DNA from: Shouchella miscanthi
GTDB lineage: Bacteria > Bacillota > Bacilli > Bacillales > Bacillaceae_D
Length of the DNA: 64,000 bases
Assembly (NCBI RefSeq): GCF_007725405.1
Contig: NZ_CP042163.1
Location: 1,178,001-1,242,000 of the forward strand
Direction of reading: 5' to 3'
The notes under the pieces were generated by a model. That model worked only from the letters and a program-made list of their open reading frames with translations, was not told the origin of the DNA and searched no databases. This document shows positions 6,453-15,516 of this stretch, one piece after another. Made by a program: the position numbers and the translations under genes. Numbering within the stretch: position 1 is the stretch's first letter; every line of letters starts with the position of its first letter.

Positions 6453-9038
6453 TTACAAACGAGGATCAACGGGATCGCTCTCGAGAGCCAATGTAGCAAG
6501 AATACATTCGTGCACCCGTTCTACCGATTCGCCGGCAACAAAGCGATTAACTGCTTCGATTCCAAGTGAAAATTCTTTTAAGGCGAGCTTCTGCTTTTTA
6601 GCGCTGTTTCGTTTTTTCAATCGCTCAAGGTTTTTTGGTTCTAAATAATCCATCCCGTAAATGATATGAAGGTATTTTTGTCCACGGACTTTTATCGCAG
6701 GCTGAATGAGTTTTCCTTTTTGTTTACAAATAAAGGATTCTGGTTTAATAATGATGCCTTCTTGCCCATCGTCGGTTAAGTCTTCCCACCAAGAGATGAC
6801 TTCAGCCGCAGAAGTATCCGAATCAATTAATTTCCATTCCGTCTGTACAAATAAAGGGGAGAGCTCTGAAAATAACTGATTTTGCTCCATATGCCAAGTA
6901 TGGGGATGATTAAAGAATGACCGATTACTATGAGCTAACACATGAAAGGGAGCAATTTGGATGCTCTCTAAGTTCTCAACTTCCCAACAATAGTGCTGAT
7001 AAACTTCTTCAAAGATGTCTGCATGATTTAACTTTTTTTCGTATTCACTTACCCAGCTAGCAAGATCATGATCCAAGCTAGTTGATTGCAATTTCGAAAG
7101 GAGCTGCATTCGATCCAATCGAGCGTTTTCAGCGACATGCGCATATTGTTTACGAATGAGTTCTTTTGCTTTTAAATTCCAAGGCATAATTTCAGCATCT
7201 AAAAGAACAAAATCCGTATGGTGCTCTTCAAAGTAAGGCTGTAAATCCTTGTTAAGCTTTTCAAGAATAGCTTGTTCTGTTGTTCTATCAAAGAATGCCC
7301 TACCTTTTCTAGTATAAATAACGCCAAGGCTTGGTCGATCAATATAGGACGATGCGACTTCTTTTGTTTTAAATAAAAGCAAAACAGCACGACTACCCAT
7401 ATGCTTCTTCTGGGCAACCATTCGCGTAATTCCCTTTTGCTTATAGTAGTCAATGGCCTCTTGTGGATGTTCTAAATATCCCTCTAATGACGATGGCATT
7501 GGCGTTGGGCTCATTGTTGGAGGGATGTAGACAAGTTCTTCTAACGGCAAAGTGACATGGGATAGGGCGTCAAAAGCTGGTATGACGTGTTCTTCCCCTA
7601 TATGGATGTTGCCGAGTAACTCAGTCGACGCAGTGTAACCTTGGATGTATTTAGCGATGTTCGGTACAGCAAATCGTGCTTTTTCAAGTTCGTGCAATGG
7701 GTTGTGATCCCCATTAGAATAGTCGGTTTCGACGTCCACAGACAATGTGTCTCTTTCCGGGTAACGAAGCGCTGTAAGTTCACCACCAAATACTGCACCT
7801 TGATCAATATTAATCGTACCATTTACCACCATTGCTTTTTTTCGCGGATCATGTCCCCAAATAATAAGAGGACTCGTCTTATGGTGAACAGTCCAGTCTT
7901 TACGGATAGGTTTATTGGCGTCATCAAAACCGTCTGTTTCCCCATATCTAGCGACATCACTAATTTCATGAGACTGCTTTCCAATCCACTCATCTCGTAT
8001 ACCTGCATGAACGCAGACTGCTGTAGCAACCCCATTTTTCTTTAAAACATAATGAGAAGGAGCTTTTAGTAACAGGTCTTTTAACTGTTTTTTTAATTCG
8101 GTTGCTTTCTCTGAACCGTGTGTGTGTTCATAGGTGAGAAATTCCTGTTCAACCTTTTCGTCTCCATGCGTTAGTTGAACATGTTGACCATCGAGCCAGC
8201 GGGCGATCTTCCAGCCGTGATTGCTATCCACCATATGCGCTAAGCCGGCCTGAATGTGATTGTGAAAAAACTGAAGGGTTTGGAGCGATTTAGGACCACG
8301 ACTCATGATGTCTCCTAATGAGAGAAACGTTCTTCCTTCTGGATGAATATAGAAACCGGCTTCATTTTGTTGATAGCCCAATCTATGCAGGAGAGTAAGA
8401 AATTCATCAAAACAGCCGTGTATGTCGCCGACAATATCTAGCCCTTTACCAACATCCAATTCAATTGGAGATTCTACAGGACGAATAAGGTGAACAATCT
8501 CATCTTCATAAATGGAATAGGATCTCGCGTATCGCTCTTTTTTTAGGAGGCGGAGCTGTTGCTTAAAGGTTTGAAGCTGCTGCTTTACACGTTTTTTCCC
8601 CCTAGGCTCATCACGTTCACTATCTCGAAGAAGAAGAGTAGCTTCCTTTGTATGAAAAAGAAGCGTGAGAATAGGCAGGTGGTGTGATCGAGCTATTTTG
8701 CGGTAGCGCTCACGGTCATCTGGATGAAGGTGAGTAGCGTCCACAATCGTCAGCTTGTTTAAGCGACATCTTGATTCAATGACTGCATCCATCGTTCGAA
8801 AAGCCTCTGCTGATTGGATTTGATACTGTTCCATTAACGAACTTGCCTCATCTCTTGGACGACTTTTCCAATCAAGAAAACGCACATCACCAACACGTTC
8901 ACGGTAATCATCAGAGCTCACAATTTCAGATGATTTTACTTGTTGGGTTTGCACCCAAGACTCAAGCAACGTCGTTTTGCCACTGTTAGATGGACCGACA
9001 CATAATACGATTCCAGCATAAGGTACATACACATCCAT
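6453..9038 (-). CDS. pnkp: Polynucleotide kinase-phosphatase-ligase of the Pnkp/Hen1 RNA repair complex
   Basis: An 861-residue three-domain RNA repair enzyme, close to the 870 residues of Clostridium thermocellum Pnkp. The N-terminal kinase has the P-loop GPSNSGKTT at 15-23. The central metallophosphoesterase has GDIHGC at 204-209, GDIMSRGP at 242, NH at 273-274, CVHAG near 342 and GHD at 395. The C-terminal ligase/adenylyltransferase has KKHMGSR at 544-550 with the AMP-accepting Lys, DGQEGIIIKPE and IKVRGQKY. It heals 2',3'-cyclic phosphate and 5'-OH ends of cleaved RNA, then acts with Hen1 in sealing. Its ATG directly follows the hen1 stop codon. In the phosphatase the usual DRG and GNHD motifs read SRG and SNHG, so phosphatase strength is uncertain. 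Confidence 0.93.
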   Translation of the reverse strand: MDVYVPYAGIVLCVGPSNSGKTTLLESWVQTQQVKSSEIVSSDDYRERVGDVRFLDWKSRPRDEASSLMEQYQIQSAEAFRTMDAVIESRCRLNKLTIVDATHLHPDDRERYRKIARSHHLPILTLLFHTKEATLLLRDSERDEPRGKKRVKQQLQTFKQQLRLLKKERYARSYSIYEDEIVHLIRPVESPIELDVGKGLDIVGDIHGCFDEFLTLLHRLGYQQNEAGFYIHPEGRTFLSLGDIMSRGPKSLQTLQFFHNHIQAGLAHMVDSNHGWKIARWLDGQHVQLTHGDEKVEQEFLTYEHTHGSEKATELKKQLKDLLLKAPSHYVLKKNGVATAVCVHAGIRDEWIGKQSHEISDVARYGETDGFDDANKPIRKDWTVHHKTSPLIIWGHDPRKKAMVVNGTINIDQGAVFGGELTALRYPERDTLSVDVETDYSNGDHNPLHELEKARFAVPNIAKYIQGYTASTELLGNIHIGEEHVIPAFDALSHVTLPLEELVYIPPTMSPTPMPSSLEGYLEHPQEAIDYYKQKGITRMVAQKKHMGSRAVLLLFKTKEVASSYIDRPSLGVIYTRKGRAFFDRTTEQAILEKLNKDLQPYFEEHHTDFVLLDAEIMPWNLKAKELIRKQYAHVAENARLDRMQLLSKLQSTSLDHDLASWVSEYEKKLNHADIFEEVYQHYCWEVENLESIQIAPFHVLAHSNRSFFNHPHTWHMEQNQLFSELSPLFVQTEWKLIDSDTSAAEVISWWEDLTDDGQEGIIIKPESFICKQKGKLIQPAIKVRGQKYLHIIYGMDYLEPKNLERLKKRNSAKKQKLALKEFSLGIEAVNRFVAGESVERVHECILATLALESDPVDPRL

Positions 9039-10379
9039 TTAAACAGACTCCTTTCTTTGGAAGTGACATAGCTGAGTAGGGTGACCAAACTGCCTGTGTT
9101 CTTCCCCAATCCCTGTAAACTCTAAGTTGTAAAAGCCAGTATTAACCGCCTGGCACCAAGTTTGAAACTGATCTCTTGTCCACTCAAAGCGATGATCTGG
9201 GTGACGATAGCCTTCACCCAGATTGTAGAGTTGGTTGTACTCATAATTCGGTGTCGAAATGAAAAGTGTTTGTGGGCGGTAATCGCTGAGAATCATCTTC
9301 ATCATTTTTGGCAAGCGGAATTCTTCAATATGTTCAATCACTTCACATAGGATAATGACGTCTTTATTTTGTAAACGATTATCGTAATAAAATAAAGAAC
9401 TTCTTAAAGGGGTTGGCTGAAGAAATTCCAATTCTTTCGTGCGTTTTGTAAATTGCCTTAACGCCCGAGTCATTGCCATTTCAGACGGTTCTACCGCTAA
9501 TAGCTCTTTAATCCCTTTTACATAGCCTAATTTGACCGTTAACTTTCCCTCACCAGAACCAAGGTCTACAACACTCGCTTTTTGATGTAAGTCAGAAACT
9601 TTCTGAATAATCGTCTCATAGCGCTTATCGTTTAGTCGGATCATTGTCTCTTTCACTGGTTGAACGTCTTTATGTTGTGTATGTTCATAAATGGCTTTAA
9701 ATCGTAGGGCTTTTTCGTAAATATAAGCTCGTTCTGGATGATTCTCAAGCCAGCCTTCTCCGTAACGCTTCATTTTATCGACTTCTTTTTCGTCAATAAA
9801 ATAATGTTTATAGTCATCAAGAACAGGGATGAGAACAAATAGCTGTCTAATTCCTTTTTGTAAGGTGGTGCGTCCTTTTAACGTTATCATTTGAGCCGAG
9901 CTTCTATCCTTTATACTTAGCGGCGCCTTCTGTTCCGCAAAAACAGTACTCACGGAGAAGCCGATGGGTTCAAACAGACGCTTGAGAAGAGATAAGCTGG
10001 TTGCACTGGCCAATGGTCCAAATGAAAATTCAAACGAAAATGGATGGTCTACCCATGGCAAGTATGGATCCCTTGGTTTTCCATTAAGAGCTGTACCAAG
10101 TGCTGAACGAAGAAACGTGCAAAAGATACTGCTCACAGCAAATTCACGATCATTGATATAAGAAGTAATATCAAATGCACGTGCACTATTACGAGACAGT
10201 TCAATTGGATCAGGTGTAACAAAGATCGTTGTTTCAACAAAATCTGCGGAAAAATGAGAAAAAAATAACCGAACGAGGTGACCGTTCACATCACGTTCGT
10301 ATAAGCGGTAAGGGTTTTTGGCAAGTAAATGTGATAAAACGTCAACATGCTCTCCCCTTGCTTTTATTGTTAATTGCAC
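9039..10379 (-). CDS. hen1: 3'-terminal RNA ribose 2'-O-methyltransferase Hen1
   Basis: A 446-residue bacterial Hen1. The N-terminal half (to about 240) is the Hen1-specific domain that binds and activates Pnkp ligase. The C-terminal half is an AdoMet methyltransferase with VDLGSGEGKL at 271-280 and LAVEPSE near 294. Metal ligands fit the Hen1 pattern: E346, E349 and H350 in EVIEH, plus His in YRHPDHRFEW near 391-400. It methylates the 2'-OH at the broken 3' end before sealing, so the repaired RNA resists being cut again at the same site. It starts at GTG with ggaga upstream and is the first gene of the hen1-pnkp pair. Confidence 0.93.
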   Translation of the reverse strand: MQLTIKARGEHVDVLSHLLAKNPYRLYERDVNGHLVRLFFSHFSADFVETTIFVTPDPIELSRNSARAFDITSYINDREFAVSSIFCTFLRSALGTALNGKPRDPYLPWVDHPFSFEFSFGPLASATSLSLLKRLFEPIGFSVSTVFAEQKAPLSIKDRSSAQMITLKGRTTLQKGIRQLFVLIPVLDDYKHYFIDEKEVDKMKRYGEGWLENHPERAYIYEKALRFKAIYEHTQHKDVQPVKETMIRLNDKRYETIIQKVSDLHQKASVVDLGSGEGKLTVKLGYVKGIKELLAVEPSEMAMTRALRQFTKRTKELEFLQPTPLRSSLFYYDNRLQNKDVIILCEVIEHIEEFRLPKMMKMILSDYRPQTLFISTPNYEYNQLYNLGEGYRHPDHRFEWTRDQFQTWCQAVNTGFYNLEFTGIGEEHRQFGHPTQLCHFQRKESV

Positions 10380-10510
10380 GCCGTTCTCTCCTTTTTTAGT
10401 AATCGTATATAGCCCTATCTTACTATGAAAATATGGTAAAAGGGATAAAATTCACAAGAGGAGAACTAAATTGAGGTGAGACGAGGTAAATTCCTGAATG
10501 AATAATCAAA

Positions 10511-10536
10511 CAGTGCCTTATTCTGTTAAGACACTG
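10511..10536 (-). terminator. Possible terminator of the lipoprotein gene
   Basis: cagtgcctta, loop ttctg, then taagacactg gives a 10-bp stem with one mismatch. On the minus strand it is followed by a weak T-rich stretch (tttgattatt). It is about 35 bp past the stop of the lipoprotein gene. Confidence 0.4.
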
Positions 10537-10568
10537 ATCTTGTAAAAGGACCCTACTGGAAAAGAAGA

Positions 10569-11051
10569 CTAGTTTAGGTGCACAGAAAAGATTGTTTGAA
10601 TCCGACCGATCGTTTCTTCATTTTCGTTTAGAAACCGTGTGACAATCGCATACTGAATGTCGCCTTGACCATGGACCTCGAACGTTTCATTCTCTAATTC
10701 TTCTTCGGTTGAAGAGGAGCCATCAAAAGAGACAAGTTGGTGCGAAATGGTGTGGGGGGATTCATAATGGAGAGCGATTTCCATTGTTTCGCCTAGTTCA
10801 GCTTCATTTGAGGCGTTGCTGTTTTGGACTCTTCCTTCTTCATTTATCGGGGATAAGGTAGCTTCATCACAATAATTCCAACAGATAGCAAATGAAGTCG
10901 CTTCCATTTCTTCATTGTTCGAATTGTAAATAGAAACAATGGGAATTTCGTTCATTAAAGGATCGGCTAGAACAACATCATGAGAGAGATCATTATCAGA
11001 ACAACCTATAAGAAAGAACAGCATAAAAAAAGATAGCCGTTTGTTAATCAT
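10569..11051 (-). CDS. Putative lipoprotein of unknown function
   Basis: A 160-residue protein with a short hydrophobic leader ending LIGC, so Cys17 is the likely lipidation site. The mature part is acidic (EEELENETFE, ENEETIG) and has an isolated CWNYC pair of cysteines near residue 60. The C-terminal region (GDIQYAIVTRFLNENEETIGRIQTIFSVHL) looks like beta strands of a small extracellular domain. I do not recognise the family. It stands alone between hen1 and a plus-strand acetyltransferase. An aaggtg-type ribosome binding site precedes the ATG. Confidence 0.7.
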   Translation of the reverse strand: MINKRLSFFMLFFLIGCSDNDLSHDVVLADPLMNEIPIVSIYNSNNEEMEATSFAICWNYCDEATLSPINEEGRVQNSNASNEAELGETMEIALHYESPHTISHQLVSFDGSSSTEEELENETFEVHGQGDIQYAIVTRFLNENEETIGRIQTIFSVHLN

Positions 11052-11193
11052 TTTTCACCTTCTTTTCAATTATATGGATATACATTTGATTACCCATAAT
11101 ACGTTAGGAGAAAACGTAAATAGGAATCAAAATCTCTAATTAGTGAATGACTGCGCATTGTTTGATAGAGTGTAGGAGAAAGGTGGAATAGTA

Positions 11194-11706
11194 ATGAGGT
11201 GGAAACAAAAATCATTTCAACAGCTAACAACGATGGAACTATACGCTATTATCCAAGCGCGAATGGATGTTTTTGTTGTTGAACAGCAAAGTATGTATCA
11301 AGATTTAGACGGTATTGATCTACACGCTACGCATTTGTTTTTATCTGACGAAGATGGTTCAGTCCAGGCTTATGCGCGTTTAATTCCAAGTGGAGTCCTA
11401 TACCGTGAAGCATCGATTGGACGGATCTTGACGAGAAAAGAAAGTCGTGGCAAGGGATTAAGCCATTTATTGATGCAACAAGCCATGACGGTTTTACTAG
11501 AGGAACAAAAAGAAACCGCTATACGTTTACAAGCGGAATATTATATACGAGCTTTATATGAACAGTATGGGTTTGTTCAAGTGTCAGAGGTTTTTATAGA
11601 AGATGGCATTGAGCACGTGTATATGATTTTAAAAAATGTTCATGCCTATCGTAAGATGAAAAGTTCAGAGAACAACGGCAAAGACACAAAGACGAAATTT
11701 TTATAA
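11194..11706 (+). CDS. GNAT N-acetyltransferase, ElaA-like
   Basis: A 170-residue GNAT-fold acetyltransferase of the ElaA type. The opening WKQKSFQQLTTMELYAIIQARMDVFVVEQ is the ElaA signature. The acetyl-CoA loop is in IGRILTRKESRGKGLSHLLM (about 78-97), with RGKGL as the pyrophosphate-binding turn, and the AEYYIRALYEQYGFVQVSE segment closes the fold. Substrate unknown. The last 20 residues are polar and may be disordered. aggagaaaggtgg precedes the ATG. It is transcribed alone. Confidence 0.85.
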   Translation: MRWKQKSFQQLTTMELYAIIQARMDVFVVEQQSMYQDLDGIDLHATHLFLSDEDGSVQAYARLIPSGVLYREASIGRILTRKESRGKGLSHLLMQQAMTVLLEEQKETAIRLQAEYYIRALYEQYGFVQVSEVFIEDGIEHVYMILKNVHAYRKMKSSENNGKDTKTKFL

Positions 11707-11765
11707 CAGATACAAAAATGCAGGTGATGCCTTCAGAAGAAGCGCAGCCAAGAGAGACTTAAAGG

Positions 11766-11799
11766 GGGCGAGACCATAACTAGGCTTACGGTCTTGCCC
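11766..11799. other. GC-rich inverted repeat
   Basis: gggcgagacc (11766-11775) pairs with ggtcttgccc (11790-11799), with one G-T pair. It has no T-run on the plus side and lies between convergent genes, so a termination or RNA-stability role is possible but unproven. Confidence 0.4.
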
Positions 11800-11864
11800 G
11801 CATCGATTTTCAGTGTAGCTAGTTATTTACACGTTTATCAAACGATGTTTATTAAGGGGCGTGG

Positions 11865-13310
11865 CTAATGAAAGACATTCCCTCTCTCATCAGTGAAGAG
11901 GTGTTCTACAACGGTTCGCTCAAACGGCGTTCCATCCTTTGTGATGCCGTTGTAATCCGTCGTAATCGTTTGTGATGTATTGCTCTTCATTGGCAGATGG
12001 AATGTGTGAAGCGCGTCAAGAGCTTCATCTTCTACATAAAGCTCATCATTTATATGAACTGAATAGGTGACATCAGCTGGATTCGTATTTAGTGCGCTCA
12101 CAACATCTTTTTCAAGCTGAAGCGTATTGGTTAACCCACCGTCAATCGATGCCACAGCGAAGTAGCCGCCTGCTGTTGTGCTGTTCATTTCTACTGTCCA
12201 CGTTCCGCTTTCTGGTTGATCCAATTCAATAAAATGACTATAAGCGCCAGCAAAAATACTTTGCTCGTGTTCTTTTTCAATTGCTTCGACAAGATGTTCA
12301 TCGCCATTTGGAGAGATGAGCGTTACGTTTTTTAATGATTCGTGAGCTAAGACTGAAAACGTAACGGCTTGGATCTCGTCTTCAAGCTGAAAGGTTTGGG
12401 TTGCTGTACCATTTAGTTCACCGCCACGAATAATGGTTCCATAGTCTGCTTGTTGTGTTTCAACCTCTTGCTCGTTGGTGGCAAGACGAGGTTGTAAGTA
12501 GCGGAATACACGATGACCTTCTGCAATCGCATAATGATCAAGGGAAAGGGATGCCAGTTCGTTTGCATAAGAGAGTCTAGAACTGTCAACTGTAACTGCA
12601 CCATCGTTTGTTCCATAACTATTTAAATAGACACCACCGAAATAAAGAGATGTTCCAAAAGAGCCCCATGAGCGACCTGATAGTGTTTGAAAGGGAACAG
12701 AATGGGCACCTACAAGTCGATCGGTTTGATTTCGAAAAGCAGCCATCGTTCCTGTTCGCAATGAGTCTGTACCAGGAGAGCGCATGCCAATAATGCCTGC
12801 GAGCCAGCCAGCCCAGTTACTATATGCTAGATTAGCTAATTGACTTCCATGATGTGGCGTGCCTAAGGTAAAGACTTTTGAAACATAGCGTTCAGCACCG
12901 TAATGGAGGAGCGCTGTTTGTGTATCCACGCCACCTTTACTATGACCGACAACGATAATCTTTTCGCCAAAATGGTTATACATTTCGGCTAATTTGCTGG
13001 CGAGCATTTGACCATTATCCCAGTATGATTGATCAGGGTAGAGATTAATAAAGGCAGCAGGATGACCAGCATCGCGAGCTTGTCGGTACATATCGTTTGG
13101 CTCAAACCATGTTGCTCCTGAGCCAGTTAAACCATGTACAAATAAAATGGGACTGCCTGTTTTTACATGAGGTGCATCACCTATGTACCAAGTGCCGGGC
13201 GGTGCAGACGGATCGGGTTTTCCTTTACTGAAACCATAAGATAGATTCGGTTGCATAAAGAAGAAAACAAGGATAACCGTTAAAAAGATCAAACTTATTT
13301 TTTTGATCAT
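11865..13310 (-). CDS. Secreted lipase/esterase, alpha/beta hydrolase with C-terminal beta-rich domain
   Basis: I choose the ATG giving MIKKISLIFL because it yields a classic Sec signal peptide (positive N-terminus, hydrophobic core to about 20, cleavage near SYG). The upstream 26 residues of the longer frame do not look like a signal. The catalytic domain has the oxyanion region FVHGLTGSGATW near 57 and the nucleophile elbow GHSKGG with Ser124, as in Bacillus and Pseudomonas-type triacylglycerol lipases. Residues after about 300 form a separate beta-rich part (GGELNGTATQTFQLEDEIQ and onward), perhaps for substrate or cell-surface binding. About 481 residues in all. Likely substrate: esters or lipids outside the cell. 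Confidence 0.85.
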   Translation of the reverse strand: MIKKISLIFLTVILVFFFMQPNLSYGFSKGKPDPSAPPGTWYIGDAPHVKTGSPILFVHGLTGSGATWFEPNDMYRQARDAGHPAAFINLYPDQSYWDNGQMLASKLAEMYNHFGEKIIVVGHSKGGVDTQTALLHYGAERYVSKVFTLGTPHHGSQLANLAYSNWAGWLAGIIGMRSPGTDSLRTGTMAAFRNQTDRLVGAHSVPFQTLSGRSWGSFGTSLYFGGVYLNSYGTNDGAVTVDSSRLSYANELASLSLDHYAIAEGHRVFRYLQPRLATNEQEVETQQADYGTIIRGGELNGTATQTFQLEDEIQAVTFSVLAHESLKNVTLISPNGDEHLVEAIEKEHEQSIFAGAYSHFIELDQPESGTWTVEMNSTTAGGYFAVASIDGGLTNTLQLEKDVVSALNTNPADVTYSVHINDELYVEDEALDALHTFHLPMKSNTSQTITTDYNGITKDGTPFERTVVEHLFTDERGNVFH

Positions 13311-13413
13311 TTTACTCACCTCTTCCAAAGAATTACTAAAAGCGTATGCGTTAGAAAGAGGGAAATGTCTGATTTTCTTACATTGCATTCCTTCAGCGTA
13401 GCAAAGAATTATA

Positions 13414-13422
13414 TGCTATACT
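13414..13422 (+). promoter_or_regulatory. Extended -10 promoter for mqnB
   Basis: TGcTATACT is an extended -10 element about 35 bp before the mqnB start. No good -35 is seen, as expected for this class. Confidence 0.5.
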
Positions 13423-13457
13423 AATTTGTTAGAATCGTTAGAAAGGCTTGGTGCTAC

Positions 13458-14126
13458 ATGTTGGATAAGCTTCCAGTCTTACTTGCTGTCTCTGTAGAGC
13501 AAGAAAAAGAAGCATTGGAACAAGGGTTGGGAAAACAATCGACGATTGAAGTAATTGTTTGTGGGGTTGGTTTTGCAGCAGCAGCAGCGAATACAGCAAA
13601 GCAACTCTCAACAAAGCCTTACCGAGGTGTGATAAATATTGGAATTGCCGGTGGTTTTCCGAAGCGTGCTGCTATAGGATCGATTGTGGCTGCATCTAGT
13701 ATTATTGCTCCGGAAATAGGTGCAGAATCTCCAGAGGGGTTTATTTCTATTGATGAGTTAGGGTTTGGAACACAAAAACAACAAGCGAGAATTGATCGTC
13801 AGCTTGTTGGGAAATTAAGCCATTCTTATCACGTACATGAAGGAATCATTTTATCTGTGCTAACAGCAACAGGCACAGAAAAAACATATTTGGAGAGAGA
13901 AAAGTTAGGTGCCATTGCTGAGGCGATGGAAGGATACGGAGTCGCAGCCGCAGCCAAATCATTTAATCTACCTTTCTCAGAATTACGAACCATTTCAAAT
14001 GAAGTAGGTGTTCGTGACAAATCAAAATGGAATTTCCCACTTGCTTTTAAAGGGATTAAAAAAATTGGTCAAACGATTAAGGAGGTTGAACAAGATGAAT
14101 ATTGCCTTTTCTCCGTGTCCGAATGA
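13458..14126 (+). CDS. mqnB: Futalosine hydrolase
   Basis: A 222-residue nucleoside phosphorylase/hydrolase-fold enzyme. INIGIAGGFP near 57-66 and the ATGTEKTYLE and AEAMEGYGVAAAA blocks (about 136-170) match futalosine hydrolase. The Glu in EAMEGYG binds the ribose. It removes hypoxanthine from futalosine in the alternative menaquinone pathway. The next gene encodes MqnD, a later enzyme of the same route, and overlaps it by 32 bp, which strongly supports this call over a 5'-methylthioadenosine nucleosidase. The rest of the pathway is not in the window. Confidence 0.88.
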   Translation: MLDKLPVLLAVSVEQEKEALEQGLGKQSTIEVIVCGVGFAAAAANTAKQLSTKPYRGVINIGIAGGFPKRAAIGSIVAASSIIAPEIGAESPEGFISIDELGFGTQKQQARIDRQLVGKLSHSYHVHEGIILSVLTATGTEKTYLEREKLGAIAEAMEGYGVAAAAKSFNLPFSELRTISNEVGVRDKSKWNFPLAFKGIKKIGQTIKEVEQDEYCLFSVSE

Positions 14127-14925
14127 TACATTTGTTTTTTATGCGTGGGTACATGGGAAAATTAAAGGTGCACCACCATTAGAAGTGACATATGCAGATA
14201 TTGATAAAACCAATTATTGGGCAATCGATCAAACTGGACCTGACGTGATGAAAATATCGTACGCGGCGTTACCATATGTATTAGATCACTATCAACTTAT
14301 TCCAAGTGGTGGCGCTTTAGGAAGAGGATGCGGTCCACTTGTGTTAACAAAAGAAAAGCAATCCATTAAGTCGCTTGAAGGTAAAACGGTAGCAGTGCCA
14401 AGTGATCGTTCAACAGCATACTTATTGTTCCGTCTTTGGACTGCACAAGCATTGACAAACAATACGATTACAATTAAAGTGATGCCGTTTGAAAAGATCA
14501 TGCCAGCTGTAAAGGATGGTATTGTTGATGCTGGGTTGGTCATTCATGAAGCACGGTTCACCTATCAAGAATATGATTTGTGTTTATTGCAAGATTTAGG
14601 AGAATGGTGGGAAGAAGATACTGGTTTTCCGATTCCGTTAGGCGCTATTATTGCGAAACGTTCATTAAGTAAAGAGCAATTTACGCATTGGGCAACTGCA
14701 TCAGTAGAATATGCCTGGCAGACACCAGAAGAAACGAAGGATTATGTGATGAGTCATGCACAGGAGCTTTCAAGTGAAGTTGCTCAAGCTCACATTGATT
14801 TATACGTGAATGAATTTACTAGAAACCTTGGTGATCGTGGCTATGAAGCAATAGAAAACTTGTTAGGACGAGCGATGGAGCAAGGACTTATTCCTACATT
14901 TGATCTAGAGAAAATTAGAAACTAA
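14095..14925 (+). CDS. mqnD: 1,4-dihydroxy-6-naphthoate synthase
   Basis: I start at ATG 14095, preceded by a perfect aaggagg, and not at upstream codons inside mqnB. The 276-residue product has the periplasmic-binding-protein fold of MqnD. Family blocks are MNIAFSPCPNDTFVFYAW at the N-terminus, DVMKISYAALPYV near 43, SGGALGRGCGPL near 65, and VIHEARFTYQEYDL near 146. It converts cyclic dehypoxanthinyl futalosine to 1,4-dihydroxy-6-naphthoate. Overlap with mqnB implies coupled translation. The chromate transporter genes follow after 18 bp and may share the transcript. Confidence 0.92.
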   Translation: MNIAFSPCPNDTFVFYAWVHGKIKGAPPLEVTYADIDKTNYWAIDQTGPDVMKISYAALPYVLDHYQLIPSGGALGRGCGPLVLTKEKQSIKSLEGKTVAVPSDRSTAYLLFRLWTAQALTNNTITIKVMPFEKIMPAVKDGIVDAGLVIHEARFTYQEYDLCLLQDLGEWWEEDTGFPIPLGAIIAKRSLSKEQFTHWATASVEYAWQTPEETKDYVMSHAQELSSEVAQAHIDLYVNEFTRNLGDRGYEAIENLLGRAMEQGLIPTFDLEKIRN

Positions 14926-14943
14926 CGAAAAGGGAGAATCAAA

Positions 14944-15516
14944 GTGGCGTATAAACAACTGGCATTAGCAATGTTTCGAACAGGTGTATTAGGGTTTGGC
15001 GGTGGTCCTTCTGTTATGCCGCTTTTTAGGCATGAAGCAGTTCAGACATATAAATGGATGAGTCATGATGACTTTGGGGAGACCTTAGCGATTGCAAACA
15101 CGCTTCCTGGACCGATTGCCACAAAAATGTCTGCTTATTTAGGCTATCAACAAAAAGGATGGCTAGGAGCCATATGGGCAACCCTTTGGCACATTCTTCC
15201 GACAAGTATTGCCATGATCTTGTTGTTTTCGGTAGTGGATTTAATAAGTGACTCACCAGTTATTGCAGGGATGATTGGCGCTGTTACACCAGTTATTGCC
15301 GTGCTGCTCGGGCAAATGGCGTATGACTTTGGTAAAAAAGCAGTGCAGGGCTTCGGTTGGCTCATGGGAATTGGTACGTTTGTTTTAGCATTTGTACTCC
15401 TTCAAGGACTAAATATTCACCCTGGGTTTGTTATTATTGCCTTCATTATCTATGGCTTATTTCACTATCGATTGGTTGATAAATGGCGTAAGCGGCAGCA
15501 AGGAGAGTCAGAATGA
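14944..15516 (+). CDS. Chromate transporter, N-terminal-type subunit (ChrA family, short form)
   Basis: A 190-residue membrane protein with a GTG start and gggaga upstream. It has the ChrA signature FRTGVLGFGGGPSVMPLF (about 11-28) and the second motif ETLAIANTLPGPIATKMSAYLGY near 44-66, then four hydrophobic segments. Short ChrA proteins occur as pairs that together equal one long ChrA, and the next gene is the partner, starting in the same ATGA. Family members export chromate, but in many soil bacteria the true substrate is unknown. Placement behind mqnBD is unexplained. Confidence 0.88.
   Translation: MAYKQLALAMFRTGVLGFGGGPSVMPLFRHEAVQTYKWMSHDDFGETLAIANTLPGPIATKMSAYLGYQQKGWLGAIWATLWHILPTSIAMILLFSVVDLISDSPVIAGMIGAVTPVIAVLLGQMAYDFGKKAVQGFGWLMGIGTFVLAFVLLQGLNIHPGFVIIAFIIYGLFHYRLVDKWRKRQQGESE

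Noticed and set aside
7641-8045. 134-codon plus-strand frame within pnkp
   Set aside because: It is opposite conserved phosphatase motifs and has no promoter or ribosome site.
14008-14094. 29-residue extension of MqnD
   Set aside because: The extension copies mqnB in another frame, and a perfect aaggagg precedes ATG 14095.
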